DNA from: Terrimonas pollutisoli
Lineage (GTDB): Bacteria > Bacteroidota > Bacteroidia > Chitinophagales > Chitinophagaceae
Direction: 5' to 3'
Assembly: GCF_029360765.1 (NCBI RefSeq)
Contig: NZ_JARKNA010000009.1
Location: forward strand, 118,653-182,652
Length of the DNA stretch: 64,000 nt
The translations under genes were made by a program, and so were the position numbers. The notes beneath the pieces are model-generated. The model searched no databases and was not told where the DNA came from. It was given only the letters and a program-made list of their open reading frames with translations. This document shows positions 7,476-15,616 of the stretch, one piece after another (position 1 is the stretch's first letter; the number at the start of each line of letters is the position of its first letter).

Positions 7476-10211
7476 TTAAGTACCTTTCTCATTCCAAAAA
7501 TCATCAAACCCTTTTTGGTCATCAACCAGTTGAGTTAACATTGATCTTCCCGCTTCTTTTAACATTTTGAAAATATCAATACTGTTAAGATTAAATTTAG
7601 CTGAGCCTTGTTTAGCAAGCTTATTCCCTCCATAATATCTTTCTTGCATATGTGGTTCAACAACACTAATTATATTGTCAACATTGCAATTATTAAACAT
7701 AAATGAATCTTTTGCTGCATTTATATGTATAAAAAAGCAAAAACTTTTTTCGATTTCAGAAGATATTACTAGTAACGAATTTTTATATCTAGGCTTGATC
7801 GAAAAGACAATATTCTTCAACACGTCAATAGAATACCCATCAACCATAGCACTAATAAAAGTATATTCTCCTATTTTTTCGACATGATTTGATATAATAT
7901 CATTTATTAGCTTGTTAGCTGCTGATGCTTCAATACTTGATATTCGCTTTTCCAATAAATCCTTTTCGGATAATACCTTTTCAAGTCCTTTAATAACATC
8001 TTGCGGGTTCTTTAAATATTGCTTAATCCTTTTTATTATTGAAAGTTCATTGTCAATATATTTTTCAGCTTCTGCACCGCTTACGGCTTCAATTCGGCGA
8101 ACGCCGGCTGCTATAGCACTTTCTTGCTTTATTTTAAATATACCTAGTTCACCAGTTGCTGAAACATGCGTCCCCCCACATAGTTCAATCGAGTATTCCG
8201 GATCAATAATCACCACACGAACCGTTTCACCGTATTTTTCACCAAACAAGGCCATTGCCCCAAGCTTCAATGCCTCATCTTTCGGTAATTCTTTTATAAC
8301 AACCGGGATATTGGCTCTTATCTTTTCGTTCACCAATGATTCCACCTGCTTCATTTCCTCGTCCGTCATTTTTGAGAAATGAGAGAAGTCGAAACGCAAC
8401 ACATCCGGTGAAACCAATGATCCTTTTTGTGCAACATGGGTTCCCAATACCTGCCGCAAGGCTGCATGCAATAAATGGGTAGCGGTGTGATTATAAGTGA
8501 TGTTTTGACGGTTTACCGGGTTTACAGTGGCTGTTACCGTCGAAAAAATATTTTTTGGCAGCCTATCCGTGAACTGGAGGATAAGATCATTTTCTTTTTT
8601 GGTGTCTGTTACTATAATTTCCTCTTCTTCGAAAGTTAAAATGCCTTTGTCGCCAACCTGGCCACCACTTTCGGCATAGAAGGGTGTAGTTTCCAGCACC
8701 AGTTGATACTGCTCCTTCCCTTTCCCCTTCACTTTCCGGTATTTCACCACCTGTGTTTCTACCTGCAGATCATTATAACCGACAAAATTTGTTTTATCGG
8801 CTTTATACACCTCAACCCAATCTTCGGTATCGACAAGTGTGGCGGCACGGGAACGTTCTTTTTGCTGTTTCATTTCCGTGTCGAAACCAGCCTCGTCAAT
8901 TGACAATTTATTTTCAGCAGCAATTAATCTTGTGAGGTCTATCGGGAAACCGAATGTATCAAATAATTCAAACGCATTTTTTCCATCAATTGTTCCTGAT
9001 TTGTTTGCTGAAATGATCTCATCAATTTTTTTCAAGCCTTTTTCCAATGTTCTCAAAAATGCTTCCTCTTCCTCCTTAATTACTTTGGTTACAAACTCAG
9101 CCTGATTATATAATTCCGGAAATACATATTTGAATTGTAAAGCCAATTCTACTACCAGTTGATTTAATAAAGGCTGTTTAAAATCCAAATAGGAATAATA
9201 ATAACGCACCGCTCTCCTCAGTATCCGTCTGATCACATAACCGGCACCGGTATTAGAAGGAAGTTGGCCGTCAGCAATTGTAAAACTGATAGCCCGGATA
9301 TGATCGGCTATCACTCTAAAAGCGATTGCCTGTTTGGCCCCTTCCCGACCTCCCCCCACAGGGGAGGCTTCGTATTTTTTACCGACGATCTTTTCAGTAG
9401 CAGCGATAGTACCGGTGAAAACATCGGTGTCGTAATTACTTCGCTTTCCCTGTAATACCCTAACCAGTCTTTCAAAGCCCATCCCGGTATCTACGTGTTT
9501 GGCAGGCAAGGGTTCGAGGCTTCCATCTTTTTTCCGGTTAAACTGGATGAATACATTGTTCCAGATTTCTATCACCTGTGGATGATCATTGTTCACCAAT
9601 GTTTTTCCATCCACCTGTTTTTTTTCCTCCGCTGTTCTGCAATCGACATGTATTTCGGTGCAGGGACCACAGGGGCCGGTATCACCCATTTCCCAGAAAT
9701 TGTCTTTTTTATTGCCCAACAAAATCCTGTCTTCTGCTATATATTCTTTCCATTCGTTATAGGCTTCTTCATCTTTAGGCAGGCCTTCTTTTTCATCGCC
9801 TTCGAAAATGGTCACGTAGAGGCGATCTTTTTCCAGCTTGTAAACTTCTGTCAATAACTCCCAGCTCCAGGCAATTGCTTCTTTTTTGAAATACCCGCCT
9901 GCCGGACGGGCAGGATCACCAAAACTCCAGTTGCCCAGCATCTCAAACATGGTGTGGTGATAGGTGTCGACCCCCACTTCTTCCAGGTCGTTATGCTTTC
10001 CGCTGACACGTAAACATTTTTGTGTATCGGCCACCCTCGGATAAGAAGATTTTTTATTGCCCAGGAAAAAATCCTTGAACTGGTTCATGCCCGCATTGGT
10101 AAACATCAGGGTCGGGTCATTTTTGATAACAATGGGAGCCGATGGCACTATCTCATGTCCTTTGGATTGAAAAAAATCAAGAAACTGTTTACGTATTTCG
10201 CTTGAAGTCAT
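7476..10211 (-). CDS. alaS: Alanyl-tRNA synthetase with insertions and a replaced C-terminus
   Basis: AlaRS charges tRNA(Ala) and edits mischarged Ser/Gly. The class II core (residues ~1-450: PSAPIVIKNDPTLMFTNAGM, TGPCGPCTEI, ADHIRAISF, GAGYVIRRILRRA) and the editing domain zinc motifs HTATH and CGGTH are intact. Residues 100-106 (PARPAGG) interrupt the usual FGDYFKKEA motif, encoded by a 21-base palindromic insert at 9894-9914. A second palindrome (9349-9367) encodes part of SPVGGGREG around residues 282-288. From about residue 711 the gene becomes strikingly AT-rich (two 60-base rows have 13 and 15 G+C, against 27 in a core row) and lacks the canonical GGGGG tail, which instead lies beyond the stop. 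At 911 residues it is longer than usual. It should be functional for charging; the DHHA1 region is divergent. Confidence 0.95.
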   Translation of the reverse strand: MTSSEIRKQFLDFFQSKGHEIVPSAPIVIKNDPTLMFTNAGMNQFKDFFLGNKKSSYPRVADTQKCLRVSGKHNDLEEVGVDTYHHTMFEMLGNWSFGDPARPAGGYFKKEAIAWSWELLTEVYKLEKDRLYVTIFEGDEKEGLPKDEEAYNEWKEYIAEDRILLGNKKDNFWEMGDTGPCGPCTEIHVDCRTAEEKKQVDGKTLVNNDHPQVIEIWNNVFIQFNRKKDGSLEPLPAKHVDTGMGFERLVRVLQGKRSNYDTDVFTGTIAATEKIVGKKYEASPVGGGREGAKQAIAFRVIADHIRAISFTIADGQLPSNTGAGYVIRRILRRAVRYYYSYLDFKQPLLNQLVVELALQFKYVFPELYNQAEFVTKVIKEEEEAFLRTLEKGLKKIDEIISANKSGTIDGKNAFELFDTFGFPIDLTRLIAAENKLSIDEAGFDTEMKQQKERSRAATLVDTEDWVEVYKADKTNFVGYNDLQVETQVVKYRKVKGKGKEQYQLVLETTPFYAESGGQVGDKGILTFEEEEIIVTDTKKENDLILQFTDRLPKNIFSTVTATVNPVNRQNITYNHTATHLLHAALRQVLGTHVAQKGSLVSPDVLRFDFSHFSKMTDEEMKQVESLVNEKIRANIPVVIKELPKDEALKLGAMALFGEKYGETVRVVIIDPEYSIELCGGTHVSATGELGIFKIKQESAIAAGVRRIEAVSGAEAEKYIDNELSIIKRIKQYLKNPQDVIKGLEKVLSEKDLLEKRISSIEASAANKLINDIISNHVEKIGEYTFISAMVDGYSIDVLKNIVFSIKPRYKNSLLVISSEIEKSFCFFIHINAAKDSFMFNNCNVDNIISVVEPHMQERYYGGNKLAKQGSAKFNLNSIDIFKMLKEAGRSMLTQLVDDQKGFDDFWNEKGT
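9349..9367. repeat. Palindrome inside alaS (CCTCCCC/GGGGAGG)
   Basis: Seven-bp stem 9349-9355 with 9361-9367 and a 5-base loop. It encodes a Gly/Pro-rich stretch (PVGGGREG) in a loop just before the conserved IAFRVIADHIRA motif, where most AlaRS are shorter. In frame with the gene. Confidence 0.6.
9894..9914. repeat. 21-base in-frame palindromic insert in alaS
   Basis: CCTGCC/GGCAGG stem (9898-9903 with 9909-9914) with extra CCCG at the left edge. It encodes exactly seven residues, PARPAGG, splitting the otherwise contiguous NWSFGD-YFKKEA motif of the aminoacylation core. The precise 21-base length keeps the frame. Confidence 0.7.
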
Positions 10212-10337
10212 TTTTTAAAAATTTTGGCCAAATGAGATTGATTTTTAGCAATTTTCGTTCACCTGGCTACCGGAATTGGGTTGATTTTTGCTATTGAACC
10301 GCCTATATTTGTTAATATTGATTTTTTACTAAATAAG

Positions 10338-10375
10338 CCGGCCGCCATTTCCGCCACAGCGGATTCGACGGCCGG
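10338..10375. repeat. Two-part palindrome upstream of alaS
   Basis: Outer stem CCGGCCG/CGGCCGG (10338-10344 with 10369-10375) and inner stem TCCGC/GCGGA (10350-10354 with 10359-10363). It is GC-rich in an otherwise AT-rich 233-base intergenic region between alaS and the M23 gene, and resembles the other palindromes of the window. Confidence 0.6.
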
Positions 10376-10379
10376 GGGA

Positions 10380-10387
10380 CAAAGGTA
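10380..10387 (-). promoter_or_regulatory. Putative -7 element for alaS
   Basis: On the - strand TACCTTTG, matching TAnnTTTG, immediately upstream of the palindrome at 10338-10375. If used, the alaS transcript would start at or within that palindrome and have a leader of about 160 bases. Confidence 0.35.
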
Positions 10388-10444
10388 AAAGATTCAGACA
10401 TTATGTAAGTACGCTTTGAAAACCAGTATAACGGCTGGTTGACT

Positions 10445-11416
10445 ATGAAAAAAATCAAATATTACTATAACACCAATACACTGCGTTATGAAAAGCTGGA
10501 AGTGCCTCTGCGGGTAAAGCTGCTGCGCATTTTCGGGTTTATAGCTGCAGCTCTCGTTACAGCTGCTTTGATCTCTTATTTCGCCTTTCAGTTTGTCGGC
10601 TCTCCCAACGAAAAATTGCTGCGGATGCAAAATGAACGCCTCAGCGAACGTTATGCCCGGCTAAGAGATAAGGTCAACTCACTTGATAAGCAAATGGCCG
10701 AACTCGAAAAAAGAGATAACAATGTATACCGCGCCATTTTTGAAGCCAACCCCATACCGGATAGTGCCAGGGCAAAAGAACTGGAAGCAGAAAAAGAAAT
10801 CGCTACCGTCGAAGGTATGCCCAATAACCAGTTGTATTCCTCCATCGCCAATTCTTTGAATTTACTGACCAGCCGTATCGCGGCGCAGACCAAATCCTAT
10901 ATTCAAATTGATGGCCTGATAAAAAACAAAGAGCAACTGTTGTCGCATACACCCGCCATTCAGCCGGTAAGCAATAAAGACCTTAACCGAATTGCTTCAG
11001 GCTTTGGTTACCGGATCGACCCGGTGTATAAAACAGTAAAAATGCATGCTGGTCTTGATTTTGCGGCACCAACCGGAACGCCGATTTATGCAACAGCCAA
11101 CGGAACGGTGACTACTTCGGGAAATAAAGGCAATGGTTATGGCAACCATGTAATCATCAATCACGGTTACGGCTACGAAACACTATATGGCCATATGGTG
11201 AAAGTAAAAACCAAGGGTGGGCAACGGGTAACCCGCGGCGAAATAATAGGCTGGGTTGGCAGTACCGGAAAGTCAACCGGGCCACACTGCCATTACGAAG
11301 TGCATAAAAACGGAAACAAAATCGACCCGGTGTACTTTTTCTATAATGACCTGTCACCTGACCAATTCGACCGGTTGCTGAAACAAGCCGCCGCTTCTAA
11401 CCAAAGTTTTGATTAA
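10445..11416 (+). CDS. M23 family membrane-anchored metallopeptidase
   Basis: 323 residues. A short cytoplasmic N-terminus (MKKIKYYYNTNTLRYEKLEV) precedes one transmembrane helix at about residues 30-52, then a coiled-coil (residues ~58-130) and a C-terminal LytM/M23 domain. The zinc and active-site motifs are visible as MHAGLDFAAPTG and GPHCHYEV, with GNHVIINHGYGYETLYGHM between. It probably cleaves, or regulates cleavage of, peptidoglycan cross-links, like the coiled-coil M23 proteins (NlpD/MepM type). I chose the ATG at 10445 over an in-frame TTG six bases earlier. It is divergent from alaS and convergent with the soxB-like gene. Confidence 0.88.
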   Translation: MKKIKYYYNTNTLRYEKLEVPLRVKLLRIFGFIAAALVTAALISYFAFQFVGSPNEKLLRMQNERLSERYARLRDKVNSLDKQMAELEKRDNNVYRAIFEANPIPDSARAKELEAEKEIATVEGMPNNQLYSSIANSLNLLTSRIAAQTKSYIQIDGLIKNKEQLLSHTPAIQPVSNKDLNRIASGFGYRIDPVYKTVKMHAGLDFAAPTGTPIYATANGTVTTSGNKGNGYGNHVIINHGYGYETLYGHMVKVKTKGGQRVTRGEIIGWVGSTGKSTGPHCHYEVHKNGNKIDPVYFFYNDLSPDQFDRLLKQAAASNQSFD

Positions 11417-11428
11417 TTATCCATTTAT

Positions 11429-13243
11429 TTAAGTAAACTCATACCCAAAACCCACTAATTGGGTAAGCAATGAATTAGGTGCATCCGTGGCGCTGCATCT
11501 TCCTTCGAGCCGGGGAGCAATGGGTGAATTTTTTGCCAGGTATTCTTCGATAACACTATGAAGGGTAGCATTCAGTTTTCTCGGTTCTTTCACACCTTCG
11601 GCACGGCAAATCGTAGTATCCGGATCCCCTTCTCTTTCACAGGCGATAAAAGTGTATTCTTTATTTAAGTCTATAGGCTTGCCGCCGACCTTTATCCAGT
11701 TTACCCTTTTTCCAAACTCATTGGCAATCGTAAAATTTACTTCCATGCCTTTGAAACGAACTACCCAGCCGCCAAATCGTTGAGCAGGATCTTTGGCGAA
11801 TGCATTCTGCAATTCGGTTTCCATCCAGTTCCATAATTGCTTACCGGAGATCATTCCCCGTTTGGCTTCACTGTCCACCGGCAGCATGCTCCACAAATAA
11901 TCTATCGTAATATCAGCCATGCCTGTTTGCATATCAGGCACCAGGGGCGGGCAAAAACGGAAGCCATTGCTGAGAGCAATATCCGGTTTAAACTTCCACA
12001 TGATGGCATCCGTAATAAAATTATCCATCGGCGTTTCTATCACATAATACCGGACCAACGGTGTTTTAGTTTTGCCGATCACCCGGTTCAATTCCTTTTC
12101 GTAAGGCTTTCTTGCCTCTTCTACCAACCGCTTCATTTCCTCATCCTCTTTATATTTCGATGGGTCCACATCCAGCAATTGATAATTATGATCCTTCACA
12201 ATACCATTTTCTATTACTATGTCCAGTTTGGAAATAAATGAACCAAAGGCTCCCGGCTCTGTGACTTTTGCATGTTCACCCTGTATCGGTTGTCTTACCC
12301 GTTCATGCGTATCGGCGCCCAATATGTAGTCCGCTCCTTTTATTTGCGACATATTTGATAAGCCTATCTGCTGTGCCAGGCCCATATGAGTTAGAAGAAA
12401 TACCAGTTCGCACTGTTCATATTCTTTTAAAACCTTTATGTATTTAGCAACGTTCGATTCGGGGAAAGTGAATTTGATGCCATCACTGTAAGCAGGAGAC
12501 TGGCGTTTGGGTGTAAGCGGGTCATTGTAACCGATAAAACCAAGTTTTAGCCCGGCAATATGTTTTACAAAATACGGTGGGAAAATAAGATCTCCGTTTA
12601 ATTCATCTTTTGTATCATGAAACATGTTGGCGCATACTTTTACGGCATTATAGGCAAACATGTCCCGCATCATCATTTCTTTTCCGTACACCACTTCCCA
12701 ATTGCCCGGAAGCATAATGTCGTAGTTGATATTGTTCATTAGGGGTACAATCGCCTTGCCTTCACTCAATGCGGCAACACCACCTCCCTGGAAGCAATCG
12801 CCACCATCCAGCACCAATGTATTGGAAGGATTTTGATTCCGCAACGTGTTGATCATTGTTTTTAATGTTGCAAAGCCGCCCCTTTTTTTATAAACCGGTT
12901 TATCATTTTCAATAAAAAACTCATCGTGCACCGTCAACTGGGCATGTATATCCGCCGTATGAAGCAAGCTGAGCATTGTTGCCTTACCCTTCTGCACAGC
13001 TTTGTTCTGCAACATATTTTTTTCTTTATAAGCTGCATCATCGTTGATCAATGCTGAAGCAGCAAGCGGAGAAGAGACAAGCCCTCCACCTATACCTAAT
13101 CCCAAGCCAAGGCTTCCCGCCTTTTTAAGAAAATCACGGCGGCTATTTTCGTTTAATGTAAGATGCAATTCCTTTTCAGCCTTTGAAATTTCCGTTTGGT
13201 GACAATCATGACAGGTACAGCGGGATAAGTGATTCATTGACAT
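11429..13243 (-). CDS. SoxB-like thiosulfohydrolase (Tat-exported metallophosphoesterase fold)
   Basis: 604 residues. A twin-arginine signal SRRDFLKKAG is at residues 34-43. The metallophosphatase motifs are HTADIHAQ, LDGGDCFQGG, GNWE (SoxB-type, where 5'-nucleotidases have GNHE), THMG and GADTHE. SoxB hydrolyses the terminal sulfate from a SoxYZ-bound cysteine-S-thiosulfonate in the periplasm. The C-terminal half (GGWVVRFKGMEVNF, RVNWIKVGGKPIDL) also fits SoxB better than UshA. An odd cytosolic leader with CTCHDCH (Cys 9, 11, 14) comes before the Tat motif. It follows the dihaem cytochrome gene by 58 bases, probably one operon. No soxXA, soxYZ or soxCD is in the window, so the exact substrate is uncertain. 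Confidence 0.75.
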   Translation of the reverse strand: MSMNHLSRCTCHDCHQTEISKAEKELHLTLNENSRRDFLKKAGSLGLGLGIGGGLVSSPLAASALINDDAAYKEKNMLQNKAVQKGKATMLSLLHTADIHAQLTVHDEFFIENDKPVYKKRGGFATLKTMINTLRNQNPSNTLVLDGGDCFQGGGVAALSEGKAIVPLMNNINYDIMLPGNWEVVYGKEMMMRDMFAYNAVKVCANMFHDTKDELNGDLIFPPYFVKHIAGLKLGFIGYNDPLTPKRQSPAYSDGIKFTFPESNVAKYIKVLKEYEQCELVFLLTHMGLAQQIGLSNMSQIKGADYILGADTHERVRQPIQGEHAKVTEPGAFGSFISKLDIVIENGIVKDHNYQLLDVDPSKYKEDEEMKRLVEEARKPYEKELNRVIGKTKTPLVRYYVIETPMDNFITDAIMWKFKPDIALSNGFRFCPPLVPDMQTGMADITIDYLWSMLPVDSEAKRGMISGKQLWNWMETELQNAFAKDPAQRFGGWVVRFKGMEVNFTIANEFGKRVNWIKVGGKPIDLNKEYTFIACEREGDPDTTICRAEGVKEPRKLNATLHSVIEEYLAKNSPIAPRLEGRCSATDAPNSLLTQLVGFGYEFT

Positions 13244-13301
13244 AATACTTGTTTTTGTCTGCAGCTTTCAAAATATAGTGCAGGTTTCTTATTTTTTTGT
13301 T

Positions 13302-14288
13302 TTATTTTTTTCGGGCTTCCACAATGGGTTTGAATGGGCCGAACTTATGCTGTTGTTCGGAAAATCCATCGCTGTAAGGACCAAAGGGATGATCGATTGG
13401 CTTTTTAGAAATATCAGGCCAATCCTTACTTAAATCTTTATATGGCCGCGGTTGCGAATTGACATAGGCGGCTACATCCCAGGCCTCCTCATCTGTTAAT
13501 GCGGGCTCTGAATGTGATGCTTGTTTGAAAGGCATATTATCCCTTACATAACCTGCAAATCTTGAAAGTCTGAATAAACCGGCGCCGATGTTATAACTGT
13601 GTTCACCCCATAGTGGAGGATAGATATATCCGATTCCATTTGCATTAGCAACACCCTCACCATTGGGCCCATGACAAGTTTGACATTTGGCGACATAAAC
13701 TGCCTTGCCATTTTCAGGGCTTGCAGCTCTATTCAAATAAGGAAGTTCGGTGATACCGGAGCCCTTGGGTTTCACCCCCTTTTTTACATCTTTTCCTACC
13801 CATTTTATATAAGCAACTATAGCCTTCATTTCATTACTGTTCGTGTCAAGGGCTTTACCATTCAGGCTGCGTTCTATGCAATCATTCACCCGCTTAGGAA
13901 TGGTTTCAACCGTGCCGCTCCTGTCCCGAAATTTTGGATAAGTAGAAAATACGGCTCCGTAATTATTGCCCCATGCCTGTTTACCAGCTTGCAAGTGACA
14001 GTTCTGGCAATTCATACCGTTGGTGATTTGCAATACCGTTCCATGCGGACCAAAATACCGGGAAGTATTAGCAATTATATCTTCACCATAAATAACCTGG
14101 CTTCTTGCTTCACCTTCCAGTGTATTATCCAGGTAAAGACTCGGCGCCACCCAATAATCATGGGATGGCTCTTTACCTATGACCGGCTCCTGGCGATTGC
14201 TACCATCTATCACTTCTCTTACTATTACGAACACTACCCCGGAAACCAAAAGGTATAATGGCCAATTTTCTTTGAGGTATAGTTTCAT
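13302..14288 (-). CDS. Dihaem c-type cytochrome, thiosulfate dehydrogenase (TsdA)-like
   Basis: 328 residues. An N-terminal transmembrane anchor (about residues 10-27) is followed by two cytochrome c domains with haem motifs CQNCH (94-98) and CQTCH (202-206). The stretch around the first haem (NTSRYFGPHGTV, NGMNCQNCHLQAG, WGNNYGAVFSTYPKFR, RVNDCIERSLNG) is the TsdA-type pattern; TsdA couples two thiosulfates to tetrathionate and passes electrons on. It is the first gene of the presumed operon with the SoxB-like protein. The anchored form suggests electron delivery to the membrane chain. It could also serve as a SoxA-like partner. Confidence 0.75.
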   Translation of the reverse strand: MKLYLKENWPLYLLVSGVVFVIVREVIDGSNRQEPVIGKEPSHDYWVAPSLYLDNTLEGEARSQVIYGEDIIANTSRYFGPHGTVLQITNGMNCQNCHLQAGKQAWGNNYGAVFSTYPKFRDRSGTVETIPKRVNDCIERSLNGKALDTNSNEMKAIVAYIKWVGKDVKKGVKPKGSGITELPYLNRAASPENGKAVYVAKCQTCHGPNGEGVANANGIGYIYPPLWGEHSYNIGAGLFRLSRFAGYVRDNMPFKQASHSEPALTDEEAWDVAAYVNSQPRPYKDLSKDWPDISKKPIDHPFGPYSDGFSEQQHKFGPFKPIVEARKK

Positions 14289-14886
14289 ACAACAGCGCTT
14301 ATCTTGTTTACACTGTCATTGTATTACCTGGTAAATTTGCATCGTCGTAATTTATCTGACAGTGATAATAGTCACCCACATTAAAGTCTTTGCTTTGCGT
14401 CGCCCTTGCTTTTTAATACGACAAGTTTTCAAAACTGAAAAATTGTTGAGGGTAGAATCCCGCTGGGATCGATATGTCTTAACCGGCAAGATCCACCGCC
14501 AGCTTAGGATTTATTTCTTCCGGGTTGGGATTGGCCAATAGCTGTGTTGCGAACGTGATTCCGGCAAGATGCATGCTATAACGAAACTCCCTATCTTTTT
14601 CCAATGGTATTTTAAGAAAGGAACATTGGCCGGAAACATGCGGCACAGTCATTATGCAAGTTATGCTGAAATACCGACGTGTTTACTTCCAGGTGTCAAA
14701 AGTTGTCGTTGAAAACTACCTCCATCAGTGATTTTTACCATTTGTTGCCTATCCCCCATGAGTGATAACAAGCTCTTGGTTTGATTTTAGTTATTTTTGT
14801 TGCCATTTTGTAATAGCGATCCTGGTTTCCCGTCCCTTTGTATGTTTTAATAGAAATGGGATAGATGCCCCTGAAAAAATAACAAC
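14289..14886. other. 598-base region between the cytochrome and rhodanese genes
   Basis: Apart from the decayed coding fragments at 14479-14759 it shows no intact gene. It must hold the divergent promoters of the cytochrome operon (leftward) and the rhodanese-thioredoxin gene (rightward). No clean TTTG/TAnnTTTG pair was found by eye. Confidence 0.4.
14479..14759 (-). pseudogene. Decayed coding remnant, family not recognised
   Basis: Two short frames on the - strand look like real protein but are in different phases. 14661-14759 encodes MGDRQQMVKITDGGSFQRQL and on to GISA, then a stop. 14479-14652 encodes a 57-residue frame with SGQCSFLKIPLEKDREFRY and ATQLLANPNPEEINPK, then a stop. Joined, they would give about 95 residues with an internal frameshift. 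The fluent amino-acid composition suggests a once-functional gene; I do not recognise the family. Confidence 0.3.
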
Positions 14887-15579
14887 ATGAATAAAGCGAG
14901 TTTTCTTTTTATAGTAGTGAGTGTTGGTCTATTTATCTCCTGTAATAGTGTTGCGCAAAAATTAAATCTTTCTGTGGCTGAATTTGAAAAAGCCATCAGC
15001 CAACCCAACAGCCAAATCCTGGATGTTAGAACTTTCGGGGAATATCAATCAGGTCATTTAGCGAATGCGCTACTGGCTGACTGGACCAATCAAACAGAAT
15101 TTCAAAGCAGGATTAACGCATTGGATAAAAATAAGACAGTGTATACTTATTGTCTCAGTGGAGCCAGAAGCAATGATGCTGCGCAATGGCTTAGAAAAAA
15201 TGGTTTTACCGTCTATAACCTTGCTGACGGCATTACGGCCTGGAAAAAAAATAGTAAGCCCATCATTCAGGCAACTACGGCAAAGCAGATCACACTGGAG
15301 GAATACATGAGTCAAATACCCGCCAATAAAACTGCCCTGGTTGATTTTGGTGCTGAATGGTGTCCACCGTGTAAAAAAATGGCTCCGGTATTAGATTCTT
15401 TGCAGGCAAAACATGGCTCAAAATTTCAACTTATAAAAATTGACGGTGGTTTGCAGACAGAACTTTGCAAGACACTAGGCATTGAAAGCTTCCCCACTTT
15501 CATTATTTATAAAAAAGGAAAAGCCAGTTGGCAAAAACAAGGACTGGTTGATATAAAAGAATTTGAAGCACAGCTATAA
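14887..15579 (+). CDS. Rhodanese-thioredoxin fusion lipoprotein
   Basis: 230 residues. A signal peptide with Cys19 in a lipobox-like ISC. Residues ~25-125 form a rhodanese domain (LDVRTFGEYQSGHL; catalytic loop CLSGARS with Cys89) and residues ~135-230 a thioredoxin domain with WCPPC (Cys159 and Cys162) and the cis-Pro loop SFPTF. The fusion suggests a periplasmic sulfane-sulfur carrier whose persulfide is handled by the attached thioredoxin. Its placement beside the TsdA/SoxB-like pair fits a role in sulfur oxidation. It ends at a bidirectional terminator shared with the next gene. Confidence 0.85.
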   Translation: MNKASFLFIVVSVGLFISCNSVAQKLNLSVAEFEKAISQPNSQILDVRTFGEYQSGHLANALLADWTNQTEFQSRINALDKNKTVYTYCLSGARSNDAAQWLRKNGFTVYNLADGITAWKKNSKPIIQATTAKQITLEEYMSQIPANKTALVDFGAEWCPPCKKMAPVLDSLQAKHGSKFQLIKIDGGLQTELCKTLGIESFPTFIIYKKGKASWQKQGLVDIKEFEAQL

Positions 15580-15615
15580 TCAAAAGGCCATGAAACAACT
15601 TCATGGCCTTTTGAT
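15579..15615. terminator. Bidirectional terminator between convergent thioredoxin genes
   Basis: A 15-bp perfect stem (15579-15593 with 15601-15615), 7-base loop, A-rich on the left and T-rich on the right arms. The left arm begins in the stop codon of the upstream gene. Confidence 0.8.
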
Positions 15616-15616
15616 C

